From Lotus japonicus (taxonomy: Eukaryota; Streptophyta; Magnoliopsida; Fabales; Fabaceae): DNA of 64,000 bases. Positions 55,460 through 64,000 of the stretch are shown here, piece by piece (within the stretch, counting starts at the first letter, position 1; every line of letters begins with the position of its first letter). The notes under the pieces are model-generated. The model was given only the letters and a program-made list of their open reading frames with translations, searched no databases and was not told the DNA's origin. The DNA is taken from positions 26,728,223 through 26,792,222 of the forward strand of contig NC_080046.1 in the NCBI RefSeq assembly GCF_012489685.1. Reading direction: 5' to 3'. Made by a program: the position numbers and the translations under genes.

Positions 55460-57224
55460 AAGCATAAATGTTTCTGACAAAGGCAAAGCTCCAGAGGAAG
55501 CGGAGCCAGAAGAAGAAGAACCAGAAGAAGAAGATGGTCCCTCTGATTCACAATCTCAGAAGAAGAGTAGAATCACTGCAGCTCATCCTAAGGAATTGAT
55601 TCTGGGCAACAAAGATGAACCAGTCAGAACCATATCAGCCTTCAGACCCTCTGAAGAGACCTTGCTCAGTCTGAAAGGATTAGTGTCCTTAATTGAAACC
55701 AAGTCAATTGATGAAGCTCTTCAGGACAAGGATTGGATTCTGGCTATGGAAGAAGAATTGAATCAATTTTCTAAGATTGATGTTTGGAGCTTAGTGAAGA
55801 AGCCTGAAAGTGTTCATGTGATTGGAACCAAATGGGTGTTCAGAAACAAGTTGAATAAGAAAGGATATGTAGTCAGAAACAAGGCAAGGCTAGTTGCTCA
55901 AGGCTACAGCCAGCAAGAAGGAATAGACTACACTGAAACTTTTGCTCCAGTAGCAAGACTAGAAGCAATCAGACTGCTGATCTCCTTCTCAGTGAATCAC
56001 AACATAGTTCTTCATCAGATGGATGTGAAGAGTGCCTTCCTAAATGGTTATATTTCAGAGGAAGTCTATGTTCATCAACCCCCAGGTTTTGAAGATGAGA
56101 AGAACCCTGACCATGTCTTCAAATTGAAGAAATCTCTCTATGGTATGAAGCAAGCTCCCAAAGCATGGTATGAGAGACTCAGCTCATTCCTTCTGGAGAA
56201 TGAGTTTGTAAGGGGTAAAGTAGATACAACTCTCTTTTGCAAAACTTACAAAGATGATATCTTAATTGTGCAAATTTATGTTGATGATATTATATTTGGT
56301 TCTGCTAATCAATCTCTATGCAAAGAATTTTCTGAGATAATGCAGGCTGAATTTGAAATGAGTATGATGGGGGAACTCATGTACTTTCTGGGTATACAAG
56401 TTGATTAAACACCAGAAGGAACGTACATCCATCAGAGCAAGTACACTAAAGAACTTCTGAAGAAGTTCAACATGACAGAATCTACAATCGCTAAGACTCC
56501 AATGCATCCTACAAGCATTCTGGAGAAAGAAGATGCAAGTGGTAAAGTTTGTCAGAAGCTCTATCGTGGTATGATAGCATCTCTTCTATACTTAACTGCA
56601 TCTAGGCCAGATATTCTGTTTAGTGTTCATTTATGTGCTCGTTTCCAATCAGATCCAAGGGAAACCCACTTAACTGCTGTTAAGAGGATCCTGAGATATC
56701 TGAAAGGCACCACTAACCTTGGCTTGATGTATAAGAAAACATCAGAGTATAAGCTTTCAGGTTATTGTGATGCTGATTATGCTGGAGATAGAACAGAGAG
56801 AAAAAGCACTTCTGGAAATTGTCAATTTCTGGGAAGCAACTTAGTCTCATGGGCAAGCAAGAGGCAATCAACCATTGCACTATCTACTGCAGAGGCAGAA
56901 TATATCTCAGCAGCAATTTGCAGCACTCAGATGCTCTGGATGAAACATCAGCTGGAGGATTATCAAATCCTTGAGAGCAATATCCCAATCTACTGTGATA
57001 ACACTGCTGCAATCTCATTGAGTAAAAATCCTATCTTACACTCAAGGGCAAAACACATTGAGGTAAAGTATCACTTTATTAGAGATTATGTTCAGAAGGG
57101 CGTACTTCTTCTGAAGTTTGTTGATACTGACCATCAATGGGCAGATATCTTTACAAAGCCCTTAGTAGAGGATAGATTTAATTTCATTATGAAAAATATG
57201 AATATGGACTTTTGTCCAGCATGA
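55460..57224 (+). pseudogene. pol: RT and RNase H of element B, one nonsense change
   Basis: Pol of B resumes after F. RT motifs are present ([41 protein letters not shown] near 56282). A TAA at 56406-56408 replaces the CAA found in G and H. The same frame continues through RNase H to the normal end (stop 57222-57224). The catalytic motifs are kept, so decay is recent relative to the age of the copy. Confidence 0.88.
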
Positions 57225-57467
57225 AGATGGATTAGAACCTCTGACTATGATGCTTCTTTATCAGAAGATGTCTAGTTCAGAAGGTAACTCCATCAGAGGA
57301 TAAGTACCCATTGGTGCTGACTCTGAAGGTGAGACAGTAAACGTGTGTCAGTAATTATGATACATCGTTCCTTGTGCCCGTGCTGACAGTCTGTCGTAAT
57401 GAGTGTTGATGTGCTTCTCTCCATCGTGTGATATGTGTATTAACTGTTGCTTTGATGTCTTTAATTT

Positions 57468-57535
57468 TTAACCGTTGATTTTACTTTGCTTTTTGATCAA
57501 CAACGGTTATTTTCAAAAACCCACTATACACACAC
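57468..57535 (+). promoter_or_regulatory. Promoter-like block before the env-like gene of element B
   Basis: AACCGTTGAT, GATCAACAACGGTTAT and CCCACTATACACACACGTTC, in the same order and spacing as in G, followed by a CT-rich leader with (TC)n runs. Confidence 0.45.
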
Positions 57536-57657
57536 GTTCTCCATCACTTACGGATTTACTCTCTCTCTCTCTTCGGTTTTCAAATCCTTATTCCCCACGA
57601 TCTCTCTCTCTCTATTCATCCTTTTCCTTTCTACCCAAACCTTCAACCGCTTCAAAG

Positions 57658-57969
57658 ATGGTGAAATCTAACAGAGGTGAAACTGCCGATGAAACCAAAT
57701 TTCCTGTCATGGTAGTAGGTCAAGTTACTGGTCAATCGAGCCCTGAAACTCAAAGAACTCAACCTCAAGCTCAAGCTCAAGCTCAAGGGCAAATGATCCC
57801 TCTCGCACAAAGGGGTTGTTCCGTTACTTGTGTCTACCCTCCTAATGAACTCCAGGTTCTTGCTGAGTGGAGATTCGACCTGGACAACATTGCTGCAAAT
57901 GGGTATGATCTTCGTCCTGAAGTTCGTGTTCAAGGCTGGGAAGAATACTTCAACAGGCTTCGAGGTCCA
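57658..57969 (+). pseudogene. Start of the env-like gene of element B, cut by element H
   Basis: MVKSNRGETADETKFPVMVV begins the protein. A Gln/Ala-repeat (QAQAQAQ) and the conserved LQVLAEWRFDLDNIAANGYD and YFNRLRGP follow. H enters right after codon 104. The rest should lie beyond the window. Confidence 0.87.
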
Positions 57970-59182
57970 TGTAAGATCAAGTTTTGATCTAATAGTACAA
58001 CTCTATGTTTTGATGATTACAAGTTAACCTTTTGATATGAACAATTGTGGTACTCTAACGTGTTTTTCTGAGTGTGTTATTTACAGGCTCTGACCTCTAC
58101 TTCATCTCACACAAATCAGAAGCACTGTGCTTAAAGAGTGACCCAAGCATTGCTTTCGCAATCTCCATGTTCAGTCTGAACAGTGGAAAAGCTTCAGAAG
58201 ATCTGAAGTAAATCAAGCTCTGATAAGGACTCAGCTCACTTGAAGCTCTGATGATCCAGAAGATCTGACAACCAAGAGACTCTGAAGGCTCAGAAGCTCT
58301 GATGGTGAAGAAGACTCTGACGATCCAGACTCTGAAGAGTGAAGACTCTTAAGTCCAGAAGCAACTGGCTCTGAAGACCATGTACTGATTCTCTGAAGTG
58401 AAGATCAGAAGGTACAACGGTCAGAGGATCCAAGCTTCCCTCTGACTCTGATCAATCAGCTTCACAAGTTCCAACACGAAGCGTTCCTCTGATCAGAAGT
58501 CTACGAGGTTAAGGTCAAGTCACTATCCAAAGTACAAAAGCAAAGTGTACTATCCTGACGACCTACCTAACATCCTCAGCCACAGCAGAAGCTGGAATTT
58601 CCAGAACTGCCCTCCAACGGTAGCATTTCCATGCAACGTTCAACCCTAATCCTTGGAGTATAAATAAAGGCTGAAGAGTGAAAGAAGCGGCTAGAAGCAT
58701 TCACACACGCGCAAGAAATATTTAAATCCTTCTAAGCTTTCTTTCATCTTGAATTTCATTGTGTTTACTATAAGCTTTTTAGAAGCACCTTCTTTGTAAA
58801 CAAGAACTTCATATACAGTTGTATAGTTTGCCTTTAGGAGATCAAGGTTGATCGGATCCTAGAGAAGACTAAGAGAGTGAATCTGAGTGTGAGCTAAGTC
58901 AGTGAATTGTTAGTCACTTGTAGGTTTCAAGTGCAGTTGTAACACATACCTGATTAGTGGATTGCCTTCATTCTAAGAAGGAAGAAATCACCTTAACGGG
59001 TGGACTGGATTAGCTTGAGTGATTTATCAAGTGAACCAGGATAAAATCCTTGTGTGCTTTTCTATCTCTTATCTTTAGCACTTAGTTCTCGAAAAGATTT
59101 GTTAAAATCTTTAAGGTGGAAGTTTTATCTTGAAAACGTTATTCAAACCCCCCCCCCCTTTCTACCGTTTTTCATACCTTCA
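57970..59182 (+). repeat. 5' LTR of element H (1213 bp)
   Basis: It starts TGTAAGATCAAG and ends CATACCTTCA. The TATA box TATAAATA is at 58659-58666. It is closer to the C1 LTR than to the G LTR in its U3 (for example the CTCTGATAAGGACTCAGC block). Confidence 0.93.
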
Positions 59183-59184
59183 AT

Positions 59185-59196
59185 TGGTATCAGAGC
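59185..59196 (+). promoter_or_regulatory. Primer binding site of element H
   Basis: TGGTATCAGAGC, two bases after the LTR. Confidence 0.93.
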
Positions 59197-59254
59197 GCAA
59201 GTTCTGATTACCACACCTAACAGTGTTCAGTGATCCGGGCCGGTGTGAAAAACA

Positions 59255-61162
59255 ATGGCTACCACCTGTGAAACACAGAAAGATGGATACAATGCAAAGC
59301 CTCCCATGTTCGACGGTCAAAGGTTTGAATATTGGAAAGATAGACTCGAAAGTTTCTTTCTGGGTTTTGATGCAGATCTCTGGGATATTATTGTGGATGG
59401 CTATGAGCGTCCAGTTGATGCAGAAGGCAAGAAGATCCCAAGGTCAGAGATGACTGCCGATCAAAAGAAGCTGTACTCACAACATCACAAAGCAAGAGCA
59501 ATTCTTCTAAGTGCCATTTCTTATGAAGAGTACCAGAAGATTACTGATCGTGAGTTTGCAAAAGGCATTTTTGAATCTCTGAAGATGTCTCATGAAGGAA
59601 ACATGAAAGTCAAAGAATCAAAGGCATTGTCTTTGGTCCAAAAGTATGAATCTGTCATCATGGAGCCTAATGAGTCCATTGAAGAAATGTTCTCCAGATT
59701 TCAGTTGCTTGTAACTGGAATACGACCTCTCAACAAGAGCTACACAACAAAAGATCATGTCATAAGGGTCATCAGGTGTCTTCCTGAAAGCTGGATGCCT
59801 TTAGTGACATCAATAGAGCTCACAAGAGATGTCGACCATATGAGTTTAGAAGAACTCATCAGCATTTTGAAATGCCATGAGCTGAAGCGTTATGAGATGC
59901 AAGATCTGAGGAAAAAGTCTATAGCCTTGAAATCCAAATCTGAAAAGGCTAAGGCTGAGAAGTCAAAGGCTCTCCAAGCTGAAGCAGAAGAATCTGAAGA
60001 AGCATCAGAAGATTCTGATGAAGATGAGCTGACTCTGATCTCCAAGAGACTCAACCGCATCTGGAAGCACAGGCAGAGCAAGTACAAAGGCTCTGGAAAG
60101 GCAAAAGGAAAATATGAATCCTCATGTCAGAAGAAGTCCACGATTAAGGAAGTCACATGCTTTGAGTGCAAAGAATCTGGGCACTACAAGAGTGACTGTC
60201 CAAAGTTGAAGAAGGACAAGAAGCCAAAGAAGCACTTCAAGACGAAGAAGAGTCTGATGGTGACATTTGATGAATAAGAGTCAGAGGATGTTGACTCTGA
60301 TGGTGAAGTCCAAGGACTCATGGCTATTGTCAAAGACAAAGGAGCAGAGTCAAAGGAAGCTGTTGACTCTGACTCAGAATCAGAAGGAGATCCTAACTCA
60401 GACGATGAAAATGAGGTATTCGCTTCTTTCTCAACCTCTGAATTGAAACATGCTTTGTCTGATATCATGGATAAGTATAACTCCTTATTGTCTAAGCATA
60501 AAAAGTTGAAAAAGGACTTATCTGCTGCTTCAAAGACTCCTTCTGAACATGAGAAAATTATTTCTGATTTGAAAAATGATAATCATGCTTTGGTAAATTC
60601 TAACTTTGTGCTTAAGAACCAGATTGCTAAGTTAGAAGAAATAGTTGCTTGTGATGCCTCTGATTGTAGAAATGAATCTAAGTATGAAAAGTCTTTTCAA
60701 AGATTCCTGGCTAAGAGCGTATATAGAAGCTTAATGGCTTCAATGATCTATGGCGTAAGCAGAAATGGAATGCATGGCATTGGCTATTCTAAACCAATTA
60801 GATATGAGCCTTCTATGTCTAAAGCTAAATCCTTGTATGAATGCTTTGTTCCCTCTGGTACCATATTGTCTGATCCTATACCTGCTGAAGTTGCTAAACC
60901 TCCTCTTAAAAAGGGATCCTTCTCCATGTCTAAATATCATGCAAAAATTCCTTTACATTATCATGTTGAGAAACCCAAGGTGATCAGAACCTCTGGGGTA
61001 ACTAACAAGAGAGGACCCAGAAAGCGGGTACCTAAGGACAAGATTATCTATGTTGCAGATATCCTTGATAGCTCCACTGAAACACCAATCATGGTATCTG
61101 GACAGTGGATGCTCGCGTCACATGACGGGAGAAAGGCGTATGTTCCAAGAGCTAAAACTTAA
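59255..61162 (+). pseudogene. gag: gag of element H, one premature stop
   Basis: It starts [20 protein letters not shown]. The gag domain and the CCHC knuckle ([14 protein letters not shown], about residue 302) are present. A TAA at 60275-60277 stands where B and G have TCA. The frame continues unshifted to the usual end (KAYVPRAKT, stop 61160-61162). Confidence 0.88.
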
Positions 61163-64000
61163 GCCTGGAGGCGAAGTTGGCTTTGGAGGAAATGAAAAGG
61201 GTAAAATTGTTGGTACTGGTACTATTTGTGTAGATAGTAGTCCATGTATTGATAATGTTTTATTGGTAGACGGCTTAACTCATAACTTATTGTCTATAAG
61301 TCAATTAGCTGACAAGGGTCATGATGTTATCTTTAATCAAAAGTCCTGTCGGGCTGTAAGTCAGATCGATGGCTCTGTTCTGTTTAACAGCAACAGGAAG
61401 AACAACATTTATAAGATCAGATTATCTGAATTGGAGGCTCAGAATGTGAAGTGCCTTCTGTCTGGTAATGAAGAGCAATGGGTATGGCATAGACGGTTAG
61501 GGCATGCCAGTATGAGAAAGATTTCTCAGCTGAGCAAGCTAAACCTTGTCAGGGGCTTACCCACTCTGAAGTTCGCTTCAGACGCTCTTTGTGAAGCATG
61601 TCAGAAAGGCAAATTCACAAAAGTCCCTTTCAAGGCAAAGAATGTTGTCTCAACCTCAAGGCCGTTGGAACTTCTGCATATCGACCTGTTTGGACCAGTG
61701 AAAACTGAGTCTATAGGTGGCAAGAGATATGGGATGGTTATCGTTGACGACTATAGCCACTGGACATGGGTAAAGTTTCTAACCCGCAAGGATGAGTCTC
61801 ATGCTGTGTTCTCTACCACCATAGCCCAAGTGCAAAACGAGAAGGCTTGTAGGATCGTGCGTGTCAGAAGTGACCATGGTGGAGAGTTTGAGAATGACAA
61901 GTTTGAGAGTCTGTTTGATTCCTATGGAATTGCACATGATTTCTCTTGTCCCATAACTTCTCAACAAAATGGTGTTGTTGAGAGGAAGAACAGAACTCTT
62001 CAGGAGATGGCTAGAACCATGCTCCAAGAAACTTGCATGGCTAAGCACTTTTGGGCAGAGGCAGTAAATACAGCATGTTACATTCAGAACAGAATCTCTG
62101 TGAGACCAATTCTGAATAAGACTCCTTATGAATTGTGGAAGAACATTAAACCCAACATTTCTTACTTTCATCCTTTTGGTTGTGTTTGTTATGTTCTTAA
62201 TACTAAGGATAGATTGCATAAATTTGATGCTAAATCTTCTAAATGTCTATTACTTGGTTACTCTGAAAGATCTAAAGGTTTTAGATTTTATAATACTGAT
62301 GCTAAGACTATTGAAGAGTCTATTCATGTCAGATTTGACGATAAGCTTGACTCTGATCAGTCAAAGCTAGTTGAGAAATTTGCAGATCTAAGCATTAATG
62401 TTTCTGACAAAGGCAAAGCTCCAGAGGAAGCTGAGCTAGAGAAAGATGATCCAGAAGAAGAAGCTGGTCCCTCTGATTCACAACCTCAGAAGAAAAGCAG
62501 AATCATCGCATCACATCCTAAGGAATTGATTCTGGGCAACAAAGATGAACCAGTCAGAACCAGATCAGCCTTCAGACCCTCTGAAGAGACCCTGCTTAGT
62601 CTGAAAGGATTGGTGTCCTTAATTGAACCCAAGTCCATAGATGAAGCTCTTCAGGACAAGGATTGGATTCTGGCTATGGAAGAAGAACTGAATCAATTTT
62701 CTAAGAATGATGTTTGGAGCTTAGTGAAGAAGCCTGAAAGTGTTCATGTGATTGGAACCAAATGGGTGTTCAGAAACAAGTTGAATGAGAAAGGATATGT
62801 AGTCAGAAACAAGGCAAGGCTAGTTGCTCAAGGCTACAGCCAGCAAGAAGGAATAGACTACACTGAAACTTTTGCTCCAGTAGCAAGACTAGAAGCAATC
62901 AGACTGTTGATCTCCTTCTCAGTGAATCACAACATAGTTCTTCATCCGATGGATGTGAAGAGTGCCTTCCTAAATGGTTACATTTCAGAGGAAGTCTATG
63001 TTCATCAACCCCCAGGTTTTGAAGATGAGAAGAACCCAGACCACGTGTTCAAACTGAAGAAATCACTCTATGGTCTGAAGCAAGCTCCCAGAGCATGGTA
63101 TGAGAGACTCAGCTCATTCCTTCTGGAGAATGAGTTTGTAAGGGGTAAAGTAGATACAACTCTCTTTTGCAAAACTTATAAAGATGATATCTTAATTGTG
63201 CAAATTTATGTTGATGATATTATATTTGGTTCTGCTAATCAATCTCTATGCAAAGAATTTTCTGAGATGATGCAGGCTGAATTTGAGATGAGTATGATGG
63301 GAGAACTCAAGTACTTTTTGGGAATTCAAGTTGATCAAACACCAGAAGGAACATATATCCATCAGAGCAAGTACACTAAAGAACTTCTGAAGAAGTTCAA
63401 TATGCTGGAATCTATAGTTGCTAAGACTCCAATGCATCCTACATGCATTCTGGAAAAAGAAGATGCAAGTGGTAAAGTTTGTCAGAAGCTCTATCGTGGT
63501 ATGATAGGTTCACTTCTATACTTAACTGCATCTAGGCCAGATATATTGTTTAGTGTTCATTTATGTGCTCGTTTCCAATCAGATCCAAGGGAAACCCACT
63601 TAACTGCTGTTAAGAGGATCCTAAGGTATCTGAAAGGCACCACTAACCTTGGCTTGATGTATAAGAAGACATCAGAGTATAAGCTTTCAGGTTATTGTGA
63701 TGCTGATTATGTTGGAGATAGAACAGAGAGAAAAAGTACTTCTGGAAACTGTCAATTTCTGGGAAGTAATCTAGTCTCATGGGCAAGCAAGAGGCAATCA
63801 ACCATTGCACTATCCACTGCAGAGGCAGAATATATCTCAGCAGCAATATGCAGCACTAAGATGCTCTGGATGAAACATCAGCTGGAGGATTATCAGATCC
63901 TTGAGAGCAATATCCCAATCTATTGTGATAACACTGCTGCAATATCTTTGAGTAAGAATCCTATCTTACATTCAAGGGCAAAGCACATTGAGGTAAAGTA
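61002..64000 (+). CDS. pol: pol of element H: protease, integrase, RT and RNase H, open to the window edge
   Basis: The frame is +1 to gag, opens after TAA at 60999-61001 and shows no stop to 64000. Protease: [13 protein letters not shown] at 61092. Integrase: zinc region WHRRLGHASM and CEACQKGK, core with LLHIDLFGP, VRSDHGGEFEN and QQNGVVERKNRT; all three acidic residues are present. An R-to-H change lies in DDYSHW and a P-to-S in [43 protein letters not shown] and YVDD near 63208. The RNase H start (GYCDADY) is present. The overlap with gag is about 160 bases. H could be a source of pol functions if its gag stop is by-passed. Confidence 0.9.

Larger units (their letters stand above)
26777..57969 (+). 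mobile_element. Element B: Sirevirus broken by three later insertions (right end outside window)
   Basis: The parts in order are LTR 26777-27991, gag 28065-29975, pol 29815-30978, pol 35192-35396, RT-RNase H 55460-57224 and env-like start 57658-57969. The gaps are filled by E (TSD TTTGT), F (TSD AAGCA) and H. Removing each insert and one duplicate restores colinearity with element H. The 3' part should resume after H, beyond the window. Nonsense changes at 35270-35272 and 56406-56408 show that it is an old copy. Confidence 0.9.
57970..64000 (+). mobile_element. Element H: Sirevirus inserted in the env-like gene of B, right end outside window
   Basis: It has an LTR, primer site, gag and pol in order, the same family as B and G. 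The five bases before it (GTCCA, 57965-57969) should recur after its 3' LTR. It is the most complete pol in this family within the window. Confidence 0.92.

Noticed and set aside
1..64000. Host protein-coding genes, rRNA or tRNA genes
   Set aside because: Every long frame is explained by retrotransposon domains, and the remaining gaps show no gene-like signal by eye.

Overview
The window is a block of plant heterochromatin-like DNA made of nested LTR retrotransposons. I found no host gene, no tRNA or rRNA gene and no CRISPR array. The mix of families (Tekay-type chromovirus, Athila-like Ty3/gypsy with a tRNA-Asp primer site, and large Ty1/copia Sireviruses with env-like genes) indicates a flowering plant with a repeat-rich genome. 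A legume is my best guess from the style of the Sireviruses, but the sequence alone does not prove it.

Layout. (A) 1-14023: a Tekay-like Ty3/gypsy element with 4-kb LTRs. Its left end lies outside the window, and a related solo LTR (5711-9652, target duplication CAAAG) sits inside its integrase. (A2) 14024-15640: a truncated related LTR with primer site and leader, then unrecognised non-coding DNA. (C1) 15641-18650: the 3' part of a Sirevirus with its LTR. (D) 18651-25285: an Athila-like element with gag and protease but no reverse transcriptase or integrase. 25286-25520 is an LTR tail of the F family. (C2) 25521-26776 is an internally deleted Sirevirus 3' end. (B) A Sirevirus begins with the LTR at 26777-27991 and is cut three times: by E (30979-35186, minus strand, TSD TTTGT), by F (35397-55459, TSD AAGCA) and by H (57970 to beyond the window). 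F is itself cut by G (39442-50410, TSD CATGT).

Order of events. By eye, LTR-to-LTR divergence is about 1.6% for E, 0.7% for F and A, and one substitution plus a C-run length change for G. This agrees with the nesting: B is oldest, then E and F, with G very young. G has intact gag, RT-RNase H and env-like frames but has lost integrase, so it may have been moved by proteins made elsewhere.

The most interesting signal is in the 3' part of the Sireviruses (C1, C2, G). Downstream of the env-like gene lies a convergent minus-strand frame of 130 codons. C1 and G have full copies with about 68 base differences and no indels; about 43 differences fall at third codon positions of the minus-strand frame. 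A TATA box lies about 55-60 bases upstream of its ATG in all three copies. The env-like gene itself has a conserved promoter-like block upstream in G and B. This suggests a two-gene convergent module carried by these elements, with a nuclear-type long protein and a small antisense coiled-coil protein.
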